Assembly (NCBI GenBank): GCA_016802295.1
Contig: JAESIW010000109.1
Location: 569,102-633,101, forward strand
Length of the DNA stretch: 64,000 nucleotides
Source: Brachionus rotundiformis
Lineage: Eukaryota > Rotifera > Eurotatoria > Ploima > Brachionidae
Direction of reading: 5' to 3'
Under the pieces are notes generated by a model. It was not told where the DNA came from. It saw only the letters and a program-made list of their open reading frames with translations, and ran no database searches. The position numbers and the translations under genes are program-made. This document shows positions 1-11,608 of this stretch, piece by piece (position 1 is the stretch's first letter; the number at the start of each line of letters is the position of its first letter).

Positions 1-1197
1 GATTAAAATGGTATTGTAAAGCTTTAAGGATATGAAGAAGGGTATAATGGTCTCTGAAATAATATCAAATCTCATGATTTTGACACTTTATTATTAACAA
101 ATTAAACAAAAATTCAAAAAATTAAAACCTTAGATTTTTTCAGAATTTCGCCAAGTTTAATTAAATTAAAGAGGGGTATGATAAGTAATCCTTGGGACTA
201 CAATCGATTTAGATGAAAAAAGTGTTTTTTTTTGCTTTTTTTAAGTAAAAATTAGCTGATTCGAAAAAAAAATTGTTTACATTCATTGTTTGTTTTAGAT
301 CCCTGGGTAGAAATTTTATTTTGTTTAATGAAATTTAGAGTTTCAAAGGACGAAGTCTACAAAAAATTTGAAAGGACAAAAATTCAAACAACAGAAGGCC
401 TAATGATTAAACTAATGTTGTCTCTCGGAAAAAGGTTAAGAATAGCGAACCTACTTTTTGCACTGAATATAGAACCTTTAGTCTCTAAAATAAAAAAACT
501 AAGATTTGCTTAGAGAGTTCTCTGTTACGATTTTACGTTGAAAATATAATGAAATAAGAAAAACAGAAGTTAATGAAATTTTTCGGATCGGACGCGCCAA
601 TAACTAAAGAAATACTTTAAGATAAGATAAAATAAATAAGTGAAGAAGATAAAAATATGTTTATAAAAATATTTATTTTACAATCTAGCAAAATTGATAA
701 AACAAGAATAACTGGCTAAAAAACAACTTACTGTTTTACAAAAAAAACAATAAAGTCTTAGATTAGCTTTTAAAAATATGAAGAATGCTTAAAACTTTAT
801 TTTAGCAAGTTACATGAGTATAGCACTTTTATGTGTTTTTTTCTATGGATATTTTCACTTTAGTGTATTCCTAATTCTAAAAGCTCAGAATGGTACAAAA
901 AGGAATCTTCTGAGATATCCCAACAATCATAAAAGAAAAAAAGTCAACCTTTTAAATTTATAAAAAATGAAAATTATTTTTTCTATTTCAAAAAAAATCT
1001 AAATTTTTTAAGTATCAATTATATAACAAGTAATAAGTAATTAAATCAAATGATATGCTAAATTTAAAATTTTATTTTATTTTTATCTAAATAATCAAAT
1101 TTGACTAACCAAAAAACAAAAAAAAAACTATCTCAAAAATATTTTATCAAAATTTTATTATTAGATATAATAACCAGACTAAAAAAAATTCTAACAT
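1..1197. other. AT-rich flank with a possible LINE scrap
   Basis: No intact gene is seen. Around 286-513 on the plus strand an open frame contains LLFALNIEPL, which resembles the block of LINE reverse transcriptases usually written as PLLFxLxIEPL. It lacks the neighbouring catalytic motifs, so it is at best a degraded fragment. The rest is low-complexity A/T sequence. Confidence 0.3.
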
Positions 1198-2698
1198 TTA
1201 ATAATCATCCAAACCAGGCATTGGATATTGTACGGCAAAATTTTCAACTTGTTCTCTGAGAGCTTTGAGCTTTAGTTGAAATTCGGGTCTAACCATTTTT
1301 TCTTTAAAGTCCTTCAAAGTCTGACCACCAGGTGCCTGGTTTATTTCCACTGCAAGCTTGAATCCCTGATCTATAAAATCAGCTACTTTTAAAAATTCAT
1401 CCTTTTTGAAGTTTCTTGATGTCAATGCAGGTGCTCCAATACGAATACCACTGGGCGACAAGGCGCTTTTGTCTCCTGGACAAGTGTTTTTGTTTGTTGC
1501 TATGGATATCTCTTCCAATACTTTTTCACCTTTGCTACCATTAAGTCCAACAGATCTTAGATCTACAGAAAACAAATGGTTCTCGGTTCCACCGGTTACA
1601 ATTTTGTAGCCTCGTCGAATAAGCTCATTGCACAGGGTCTGACTGTTTTCTATCACTTGACGTCCATATTGTCTAAATTCTTCGGTGGCACAGTCCTTCA
1701 AGGCAACAGCAATTGCTTGGCAAAAAAAATTTTATTCCAATTTTCAAAAATTTTCCAAACCTTACCTCCAATAGCATTGTTGTGTGGACCTCCTTGGAGA
1801 CCGGGGAAAACAGCCTCATTTATTTTCTTCTCAAAGTCATAGAAAATTTCCTTTCCATTTTTGTCCACTTCCTTCAAGCCTTTTCTGAAAAAGATGAGCG
1901 CTGCTCTGGGACCGCGCAGTGACTTATGTGTGGTAGTGGTGACAATGTCTGAATATTCGAACGGATCTGGAACGCATTTGGCGGCCACTAGACCAGAAAT
2001 ATGCGCCATGTCACTCAACATCAAAGCACCAGTGTCATCACATATTTGCCTAAATCTCTTATAGTCCAAGTGTCTTGAGTAGCAGCTGGTTCCGGAAATT
2101 ATCATATTTGGTCTAAATAGCTTGGCATTTTCATGCAATTTGTCGTAGTCAATTAAACCTGTCTCTTGGTCAAGACCATATGGCATGCTCTCAAAGTAGA
2201 TGGAAGTGGCAGAGATTTTTTTGGTTGGAGTGTAAAATCCGTGACTAAGATGACCACCCTCTGGCAAATTAAGTCCCATTATGCGGCCGTGTGGACCAAT
2301 AAGAGCGGTATAAACCGCGAAATTGGCTGGACACCCGGACAAAGCCTGCACATTCACCCCCCATTTGTTCGGGTCAAGACCGAACACTTCCAAAGCTCTC
2401 TTTTGAGCCAACAGCTCTATCTTGTCAATTATTTCATTGCCACCATAGTATCTTTTGGAAAAATAGGCTAATCAAGAAGATTTTTATTTAAAGTCCGAGT
2501 CTACCTTAATCCAGGATAACCCTCGGAATATTTGTTGCTCAAGCAGGAACCAAGCGTGTCCAAGACCGCTCGGCTGGTAAAGTTCTCCGAGGCGATCAGT
2601 TCCAAGCCTCTTTTTTGACGCTGTTTTTCTCTGCGAATCAGCTCAGCCATCTCTGGGTCGAAATCGACCAATGGTTGGTTCAATTTATTTGCCATCAT
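1198..2698 (-). CDS. SHMT: Serine hydroxymethyltransferase, cytosolic type, 3 exons
   Basis: PLP enzyme that interconverts serine plus tetrahydrofolate with glycine plus 5,10-methylene-tetrahydrofolate. Exons (minus strand) are 2505-2698, 1766-2451 and 1198-1715, with introns of 53 and 50 bp. All junctions are GT/AG and together give 465 residues, the family's usual size. The N-terminal block has LIASENF and YSEGYPG. The PLP-lysine block TTTTHKSLRGPR lies in exon 2, and GGPHN is followed across the second junction by AIAVALK. The start is the first of two adjacent ATGs before ANKLNQPLVDFDPEM. An open frame runs further upstream, but it crosses a likely splice acceptor (ttttaatag), so the gene may have a 5' non-coding or targeting exon. 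No mitochondrial presequence is evident from this start, which suggests the cytosolic form. The gene looks intact. Confidence 0.95.
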
Positions 2699-2921
2699 TA
2701 AAGTTGTGGACACAAAATTTCTAGGTCTATTAAAATAAAATTTTATTTTATTTTTTTGTTGTTTAATTATAATGAAATAAATTGAGCTAATAAGCCTTTT
2801 ATTCAAGTCAAACACGCCTCGGAGAGAAACAAACTAGCTGTGTGTTAGTGTGTACGTGAGTTGTTAATTGGGACTTGCTTAGTTGGTTAATTTTTTGCAA
2901 AAATGTACATGTTTGCAAAAG

Positions 2922-3134
2922 TTAAATTGTTATTTTAGATAAAAAAAAAGCAAATTTATGTGAAGATGGAAAATTGGTGGAAAAAAGCATTGGAGCCAAG
3001 AGTCTTACCCAATAGTGTTTTTGGCAAGCGCCGACTGCTTGATCAAGTTGGCGGCGAATTTCGTTAATAATCGGGATCCAAGCATATTCAGTATCTATTA
3101 GAAAAAAATACTTATAATTTTTATAAATGCACAC
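2922..3134 (-). other. Exon-like open stretch of unknown origin
   Basis: A short minus-strand open frame starts after a plausible acceptor (ttctaatag) and meets a strong donor (gtaaga) about 90 bases later. Between them it reads DTEYAWIPIINEIRRQ and QAVGACQKHYW. The base composition is richer in G+C than its surroundings. I do not recognise the peptide and found no partner exons. It could be a transposon scrap or an exon of an unplaced transcript upstream of the SHMT gene. Confidence 0.25.
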
Positions 3135-4290
3135 TTTTGGATATTTATTCTAGGTTAAATAAAAATAAAAAAAAAATGTTAATTTAAACTTCAAATAAAT
3201 TGAAATAAATTTTAAATTTTATCTTATAATAATAATTTTTTGTTTTATTTTGCATTCGACAACAAATTTTATCAAGATTTTGATGTAATATCAAAAGTTA
3301 GAACTTCTTCGTCTTAAATTTGAAGCGTTGTTTGAAGTAAGCATTTTATTCTGTCCACGAAAGCCATTACTTAAATTGTGTAATCATTTGGAGCATTTAA
3401 CATATGCAGAAAATGCACCATATTTGCTTTGTCGGCAATCCAGTTTAAAATTTAAAAGATTTATGTGCTTCATGGATCTTTAGTTAAGATTGGTGCAAAT
3501 TATGGTGGAAAAAAAGTGGCAATAATTAAACAACTTTTTGAAATTATTATAAAAAATAAAATTATTATTTATTTTTTTTCGTCTTTCTTAAAATTAAATA
3601 TGTTTATTGTATTGTTTATCATATCAAGAATAAGATGTGATAAAGTAGCGATTGAATTTAAGTCATTAAAATTAAAATTGATAGGGTTTGGTTTTTGATT
3701 AAAATTTTTGTATAAAAATTAGGTTTTATTATTTAATATAATTTTATTAATTTTATGTAAATTTAACTAGTCAAATAATTCTTTTAAATTACTCTGGTAT
3801 TTGAATATTAATGAAAATAAAATACAATTAGATTTATTATGAATTAATATTTAGTTAGTTTAATAATAAAGAACTTTGTTTTACAATTCTCACTTTTTCT
3901 TTATATCTTTAAAAACAAATTAAAAAAAGATAATTTTAATTCGTATAGTATAAGTATTAGTTATAAATACCAATGTTAATTAGTTTAATTGGTCCTAAGT
4001 TTCAATATGATCAACTATCTAAAGTCCTAAGTTGAAAGAAATCCAACTTCTTGCATCCATTAGAGCTCTTCTAACTTTGTTCAATGTACTTTAAATCGTT
4101 TTAATGCGATTATGTCAAATTTTGATAATGACTGATCTAGACACTTTTAATAAAATAAATATAATTAAATTTTTTAATTAAATTTAAGGTGCTCATAACT
4201 CTGTCGATCTGCTGGTGTCAAACTCTGATGAACAAGAGGAATATATTTTCCCTTATCATACATTCACCAGCAAAGTTGCATTTTACCATA
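3135..4290. other. Gene-free AT-rich stretch
   Basis: The sequence is dominated by A/T runs with no coherent reading frame, structured RNA or long repeat that I can see. Short open frames here have low-complexity lysine/isoleucine composition and no motif. Confidence 0.6.
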
Positions 4291-4292
4291 CC

Positions 4293-5330
4293 TTAACCAC
4301 CACCAATTGATGATTCATTTGCTTGTCTCACACTTAAAGCTTTGTCTAGGTTTAAATTTGGCTCAATTGAAAAATCCTTTACCAAGTCAAAGCTGTTTCT
4401 TGCAAACAGAGTATTAAGCACTCCAGCTTCACAAGCTAATTCAAATAATGACTTATCATAGTCAATATCAACTATTCGACACACCAAATTCGGAGCTTCA
4501 GTGAGACCTTTATCAACTTCTGGTATAGGCAAAACGACAGTGTCTCCAATAAAAGCTTCTGGGATATATTTCTTATTTCTTGTCATCATTTTTTGTGCTT
4601 GTTTTTGTTGATTTTCACGGACATTGTTTCTTATTCCCATCATCGAATCATCTTTATTTATAATTTCTTCACTTGGAAGATCATTTGATGGCTCTGGATT
4701 GACCATTTGGTTTTCGAGTTGAAATTCATTTGGGTCAAATATGTCATCATGGCCTTCGTCTTCATCTTCCAGTATTTCGGAGGAGTCGTACTCGTAACCA
4801 ATTAAATCAAACAACTGCTTAGCTGAATCTAATTTATCCCATTCTTCGGCTGGTATACTTGCTGAACTTAAGCCGAGTGGTGTTCCAACGCCAAAAACAG
4901 CTTTATTGGGGCTACATTTTATCCCTGAATGAAATGAATAATTTTTTACTAGTTGGACAAATTTAATTCCAGTCGACCATTTGGTCGATTTGATCCATTT
5001 GATTTTAATTTATTCTCATTCAAATAGCCAGCATTTTCGTTGATCTCCGCGTTGGCTCTTTCTACACCACCTTGGGATTGAAGATGTCTAGTTCGGCCAT
5101 GTACAAATTTAATGTCTGGCCACATTGATTTTAACGCTTTAACTATTTGGTTTCGAAATTCACGACCATTGTCAGATTTCAAAATCAATGGAATACCAAT
5201 CAATGTGAAAATGTCGATGAGTGCTTTAACAACTTTAATTGCCGATTTAGCTTTGAGTGCTAGTAATAAATTTAGTTAGATGATGTTCGGAAGCGTTTGC
5301 ATATCGTACATTTAAATAGATTAAAATATG
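4293..5330 (-). pseudogene. Broken integrase-type transposase (KRBA2/Ginger-like)
   Basis: Remnant of a DDE integrase transposase. The integrase core is visible at about 4949-5270, with DHLTKF-like, LKSDNGREF and HLQSQGGVERAN motifs. The downstream part (about 4815-4990) continues in another frame with STGIKFVQ and a HSGIK..PN.AVFG block. The C-terminal segment (4293-4814) holds an acidic linker and a small domain with GDTVVLPIPEVDKG, typical of the C-terminus of KRAB-A-domain-containing-2-like transposases. At least two frameshifts break it, near 5000 and near 5265. No N-terminal zinc finger or terminal repeats were found. It lies between SHMT and the SLC26 gene. Confidence 0.8.
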
Positions 5331-6418
5331 CTGAATTCGAATATGTAATTTGTTTTTGAAAAAGAAAAAAATTTGACCATTTAATGTGCATTTGAAATTT
5401 TGTGTTTAAAAGTTCGTTCCAGAACTCGTCCCAAGATTTAATTTTTTTCTTTCGATTTATATTTCAACAGCTTAAAGAAAAAATGGTTTAAATTTTGTTT
5501 AAATCATACATATAAATTTAATTAATGATAGCTCAAATAGACTAAGCATTTTAATTGACCATTCAAAAAAAAGGATTTACAGACAGATGGAAAAATCTAA
5601 AAGAGTACATCTTAGCTGATTCTATTTCTTATAGACTTGAAAAATAGCTTGAAGTTCTTATTAAACCAAACACTGTTGATCGAAACTATCTTTTGGAATG
5701 ACCTGCTTTCCAAATAATCAGAAGATATCTAATAAGTATGAATTTGACCAAAGTTACATAAATGATTGCCTTGGGAATCACTATTCCTTTTATTTTCTTT
5801 CATACTTAATTTTCCAGCCTATTTTTGATTTTTAAAAAATAAGATAAATAACAATTAATAAGTTATTGTGTCAAATTTTTGTTTTCAAGTTAACAATTAA
5901 CGTCAGTTAATTGACCGTCTAGATTTTTTTTTGAATAAAACTTTAAAGTAAATGTAAATTAAAATTAAAAATAAAACATGATTTTTTTCTTATTTATTTT
6001 ACATATTTACTGATAAATAATTAAATTTACAAATTTACGCGTTATAGAATTTTACTGTTACATTTATATTTGTGAACAAGAAAATTTAGTTTTGGAAATG
6101 TATCTTTGGTTCCATCACTCTTTTTCAAATGCTGTGCAACTAAATTTATGCATAATCTTTATAAATTTTATGTGTAAGCTTTATTTTTTAAATTGTTTTT
6201 TATTCAAATTCCAATTAAAAAAATACAAATTAAAATCAAAACAAAGATTTTTATTTCATTATCAATATATAAAAAAAAGTGAAATTTATAAAAGATAGTT
6301 TAAAATGCTTGCTCTGTGAAGTATTTTTAAGCCAAGGAAATATTCTTAATTTATTGAGTTTTTTTTTCTAAAATGTACAAATAAAAAGTTTAAAAAATAA
6401 AAAAAACTACAAGATAAT
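5331..6418. other. Gene-free stretch upstream of integrase remnant
   Basis: AT-rich sequence. A plus-strand run near 5580-5760 stays partly open (around KNLKEYILADSISYRLEK) but contains stops and matches nothing I know; it may be transposon debris. Nothing else is seen up to the 3' end of the SLC26 gene. Confidence 0.5.
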
Positions 6419-8985
6419 TTAATAAAAAATCTGCGATGAATTTCTGTGATTAGAAAAAGTCACAGCTTCATCGATTGTCACAAACAAATGTGCTTCGTAC
6501 TTATGCCAAATATTCATATTGACCAACAGCTGAATAAAGCTTTCCTGAGGCTCACAAATCATCACCAATATGTCAAAGCACTTGTAGTCATCAATTATTT
6601 GTCTGATCACTTGTATACCATTGGTATCCACATAATTTACACTTGAAAAGTCAAGTATGATATCTTGGAAGCGTTTTTCTTGACTTAGATCTTTTGCCAA
6701 ACTGTTAATGCTATTTAAGGAATTTTTTTTTTCCAACACCTTCTTTTTTTGAGGCCTAAAGCCATAAATTTTGTACAAATGGTCCTGAAATGTATGGCAA
6801 TTGGCAAAATAGATGGAATGTTTAATTTTATATATGCAAATATTTTCATTAAAACTCTGATTTCTAAAGCTTGTTTCTTCTTCACCATTATCCTCTGGAT
6901 AAACTAGTTCATTTTCTACATAATTTGAAGTATTTTTATATTTAACCATTGATTTAATTGGCAAAAACATGTCGCGTATTACCACCACTAAAATTGAGGT
7001 TCCGATTCCTAAAACCAGCCCAATGTCAACATCTAGTATGACTGTGGCAAAAAAAGTCACCAGCCAAGTGATCTTAAAAAATTAAAGCTTAATTTTTAGC
7101 TTTGTAAATAATGTGACAATATTTACCGCTTCGTACCGATTGATTTTCCAAAGTTTAAAGAAATCTTTTACTTGGAAAATCATATTTTTTAGTGTCACCA
7201 CAATAATACTAGCCAGACATAAAGTTGGTAAAGTTTGGAACAATGGCGCTAGCCAAATGATTACAACCAAAATTACCAATGAACTAAACACTGATGCGAT
7301 CTTAAATTAGGCAGGTCAGGACTGAGGATAAATTGGCAATTAAAGAATTACCTGGGAATGGCCACCCATGCTCTCAAGAAGACTTGATCGCGAAAGTGAA
7401 GCTGCTGTTGGAAAACATGAAAAAGCTGATCCGACCAAATTGGTCAACCCAAGTGCATAAAGTTCCTGGAAAAATATTAATTTTAGAAAAAAATTATCTT
7501 TTATTAATTTAATAAAAAAAAAGATTTGATCACTGATATCTGTACCTCTATTTTAGGTAAAGAAAAAAATGTTTTAATAATAATTTTAATTTTTTAACAT
7601 ATGATGGTAAGAAATAGATATGAAATATTTATTAAAAGTTGAACTTATTTAGATTATCTATTTTATGTATTATGATTAATTAAAATAACTATTTATTTTG
7701 ATTATTTGAGCGTAATTTTTTTAATAATAAAGCTAACCTGATGTGGGTCTATTTTGTAGCTGTTTCGCCTTGAAAATAAGGCCGCCAGAGACATGCTCAC
7801 AGATATGGCTATGGTAGATATCAAAAAAGCATCTTTAATAATCAGATGGATAAGAGATAGGTTCGGACTGATGCTCGGCGTTGGAAAGCCAGTTGGAATG
7901 TTTTGTAAAATGGTCACATTAAAATTTTGGTTAAGACCAAATCCATATGAAGCACATGTCATTGCCACAAGCTTAAAACAAGCATTAAAAATTAAAAAAA
8001 AAATCTTATGAGCCATTACCAGCAAAAGCTCAGATGGAAATTCTACCATAAGATGTTTTTTTATGACTGGATTTAAAGCTTCTTTGAATATGGCCAGAAA
8101 AACAATACAACAAATTGAGCAAGTGACTGTTATCAAATTGGACGATGGCAAACGTGTTGCCAGCTGATAAATCGACTTGGGTATCTTAAAATTTCCCTCA
8201 TAGCGAGTCAAATTCTTTAATCCAAACAAGTCTTTTGTTTGACTGACAACAACATGGACCGCACTACCACAAGTGTATCCACTGATAAATGTATCACTGA
8301 AAAACGATGTCAAACCACCAAGACCAAATAGGCCGAACAAAATTTGAAACATGCCAACCAGAAGACTAAGATCTGTAGCAACATCAAGCTTTAATTTTTC
8401 TTCCATTTTTTTCCAATGATCAATATCAGTGTCATTTGCCGGCAGTATGGTCGCGCCGTACTCTTGCACTATTCTATTTACAGTCTCTCCAGTCAAAAGG
8501 CTCACAATGGCCACAGCTGATATGACAATGTGGCGTGAGGTTCCGAATATTGCGTAGACAAGCACCGGAAAAAATGACACATACAGTCCATTAATTGGGT
8601 TCAGACTTGCCAAAAGTGCGTACGCCAGACCTTGTGGAATGTTCATGATGCCTATGGTCAAGCCGCACATTATGTCAGTGAAAAGGAAATTTTTGATCTG
8701 GTACCTTGATAGCCATTTAAATATGGGAAAATGGGTGAAAATTTGTCTCTTGTAATAGTCTTTTTTTGTGATGTTTTTACAGAAAAGTTTTGATTCAGAA
8801 GAAATTTTTTTCCTAGCCTTGTTTATGATGGATGGTTTGGCTTTAAATTTTTCAAGATTGTAGTTTTTAGAAGAAGTTTGTGGATTAGTTGAATAGATTA
8901 TTTCGACAGGTGTCTCGACTATGAGAGCGGTCTGGCTGGCCTTGGAGCCTAGGAGATCGCTTCCACTTTGGCTTTCTCGTCGCAT
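6419..8985 (-). CDS. SLC26-family anion transporter with C-terminal STAS domain, 5 exons
   Basis: Membrane anion exchanger or sulfate-type transporter. Exons (minus) are 8020-8985, 7738-7971, 7352-7465, 7127-7300 and 6419-7072, giving 713 residues, normal for SLC26. The cytosolic N-terminus is followed by the signature IPQGLAYALLASLNPINGLY, then ISAVAIVSLLTGE, hydrophobic helices, YKIDPHQ-ELYALGL across a junction, NLVGSAFSCFPTAASLSRS and the last helices. The STAS domain occupies the final exon (ICIYKIKHSIYFANC ... DFSSVNYVDTNG). The first intron (7972-8019) is only 48 bp, a multiple of three and free of stops, so retention would add 16 residues. Removing it restores ELLLLVAMTCASYGFGL, as in relatives. 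Substrate specificity cannot be read from this. No lesions were seen. Confidence 0.93.
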
Positions 8986-10785
8986 TGATCTTCAATCTAA
9001 AAAAGTTTTCTTTGGAAAAAAATTTAAGCTAGAATGGTTCGTTTGAAATTTAAATTTATTTTAATAAATTAGCTAAAATTATGTGATCTGACAGAAACTA
9101 TTTTTTCAATTAAACAGTTGGGAATAAAAATAAGAAAAACGATAAATTTAATATTATGCAAAAATTCAAATCATATGAAATAAAATTTTTTTTTTTATTT
9201 TATTTTTTCGTAAACTTAAATTTCTATTTAAAAAGAATAATAAAATAAAATATATTGTATACATTTCTTACAGCTAGTTTTCAATCAAAGAAATTTCTTT
9301 TCTATATTTTTAAATTAATTTTATAAAAAAAATGAGGATGAAAATTATATATCAATTGTAAAATGTAAATAAAGTACTAATGATTTATATATTTGAAAAA
9401 AAAAGGTTTTGTACTTTTATGAATATTGAAGATTCGTGATAATCATGGCAAATTTTTATACCTTTTGGATACCAAACCTTGATAAAAAAACTATCAATTA
9501 TTGATGGCAAATAAAAATAAGACTAAAATTAAATTTGATAATTTAGCTGATCACATTAATTATGATTTTATATCGACAACCTTGTAGCTATTATCAGTTA
9601 TTATTTTGAATAGAATTATAAAAATTTATCAAGTGCATATTTTGATGGTTTTCGATAAAAAAATTGGAAAAATAAAATTTCATAATTTTGAAAATTGGTT
9701 TGAATTAAATTTATTAATTAAAAATACGATTTAAATTCAGAATTTTTGATTCCAAATACTTATGGATGGTCAAGCAGGTTAAAATAATATGCACTGTATT
9801 AATTAATATATCCCAAAAATGAGAAGTTTTTTTCTTTAAGTTTGGCTAATTTCAAGACATTAAAAATAAATTCTCGAAAAAATATAATTTTTTCTATTAA
9901 AAACAAGTAATTGACCTTTTCTTGGTCAAATGATTTTGATTTGAACTTAACTATCGGGTCTATTTCGGTATCCTTGGTAATTTTAGTTGCAGTCAAAACA
10001 TTGGCTTCTCTACCAATTATGTTTATAAAATATAAAAAAATGTCAAAGAAAATAAAATTTTTATCAATTCTTTTATTTAAATTTAACAAAATAAAAATTA
10101 CAAATTTTTAAACTTATCTGTAAATTATACAGAAATTTAATAATTAAAAAAGCAAGACTCTGTTAAAAAAGATATTAAAGATGATAATTTATGCCCTGTC
10201 TGATGGTTATGAAAGTTTATATTTTGAAGAACTTTCCTTCTTTAGACATGTAAAGGTAATTTTAAACAAGATAAATTAGACAATAATATTAATAATTCGA
10301 CAGAGATAATTTAAAATATTTACTTAATAATCTTTTCAAGAAAAAAATATTTATTGATATTCAATTAAGTGAGATAAATTGGTTAGATCATGATAAACAC
10401 CTTGATGATGCCACCAAACTTTCTTTTATTCACCTTATCCTTACAGAAAATATACGGTATATTTTCTGTATTGGATAAGTGAAGTTTTAAACATATGGAT
10501 GGGTTCCAATTTAAGATCGGAGTGCATTATCCCAATATTGGATATTTTTGGAAGTTTTTTGTAAAACAAATACAACAAAATTTTATAATAAAAATTTCAA
10601 ATGAATAAAAAAGATAATGGTGTATCAATTACATCATGGTGTTACCCAAAGGCAAGACATAAAGCTAATTTTCAGCGTAGATCCACTATGTTAAGTTCAT
10701 AAGAAGAATTCTGCCACTGAATTTATACATTTTAATTATAAATTTATTTTCTAATAATCTACTAATAAAACTAATGTGAAGTAAT
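8986..10785. other. Gene-free stretch with one strong palindrome
   Basis: About 1.8 kb of AT-rich sequence upstream of the SLC26 start. Open frames near 9800-10110 overlap on both strands and have no motif. The only structured element is the palindrome at 10442-10470, listed separately. Confidence 0.6.
10442..10470. repeat. Perfect palindrome, 14-bp arms with 1-nt centre
   Basis: tacagaaaatatac and its exact reverse complement are separated by a single g. Imperfect pairing continues outward (cttatcc on the left against ggataag on the right, then ttcac/tgaa), extending the hairpin to about 10428-10486. It could be the core of a small foldback element or a cruciform-forming site. No gene is within 300 bp. 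Confidence 0.85.
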
Positions 10786-10790
10786 GCATA

Positions 10791-11465
10791 TTGGAAGAAG
10801 AAAATCCAAAAACAGGCTCTAGTATACCAAAAGAGAATTATGTTTACAAGTTGACAGAAACTTTGGAAAAGATGGATCAAGGAGTCAAAATAAGAAGCGA
10901 CATTAAATGGTCAATCAAGACGCTGCCTTCTAGGGCAAACAGAGTACTTGGACAAGTTTTAAATCGATTCAGTAATCATGGTACCAGCATAAACAAAAAA
11001 GAATGGTGTGATATAGCGACATCTTTGTCGATATCACTGGTTTAATTAACTAACTTAACCATGACCGTTTAAGTTAGAAAGGAGCATAAATAGCTGCTCC
11101 AATACGTCTAACGAGGAGATCGGATAGACGGGCCCAAGGGTACTAATGTAAACATTACAAATGGCAACTCGCAGAATTAGTGGTTTTAGTGGTCTGAACC
11201 TAATGGAAAGGCTTTACCTAACAACAGTGTCAAAAAAGAAGAGAAAAAGTGATCTAATGCAGATAAACAAGTTGTCAAATGAAGCTTTGGAAAGAAAAAT
11301 TATGTACAATATAACAGGTAATCGATACAGATTAAGTTCAAAAAAAAGAGGTGGAAAATGGAACAAACTAACAAACCGAATTACAGAATTAATGAGACAC
11401 ATTGGAAAAACTTTTGAAAGGCTTAACTATTGCTTATAGCCTGGTAAATCCGGACTGGGCGCGTA
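10791..11465 (+). mobile_element. LINE 3' fragment (Jockey/CR1-like RT tail), decayed
   Basis: Two plus-strand open blocks match the region after the catalytic part of LINE reverse transcriptases. The first (10791-11045) has QGVKIRSDIKWS and SRANRVLGQVLNRFSN, like the xLGVxIRSDLKW...ANRVLGMLKRTF block. A short AAPI segment follows in another frame (near 11090). The second block (11161-11439) has LMERLYLTTVSKKKRKSDLMQ, then GNRYRL and LTNRI, the family's usual tail order. Frameshifts separate the pieces and the 5' part is absent, as is typical of 5'-truncated LINE copies. Confidence 0.72.
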
Positions 11466-11608
11466 AGCCTAGCAATCCATATTATTATTACTTTATATTT
11501 AAACTATTTTCATTTGAATTTAATCAAAAACCAAAGCCAATTTTAAAATTTTATTCATTAACAGTTTACCTGTCATTACTCTATTCAATTAAAAACTAAT
11601 TAAAATAT

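Noticed and set aside
1406..2471. Plus-strand open frames across the SHMT locus
   Set aside because: They are antisense shadows of the SHMT exons and introns, without motifs or splice context.
9799..10111. Overlapping open frames on both strands
   Set aside because: Low-complexity, mutually antisense, no motif, no splice sites or neighbouring exons.
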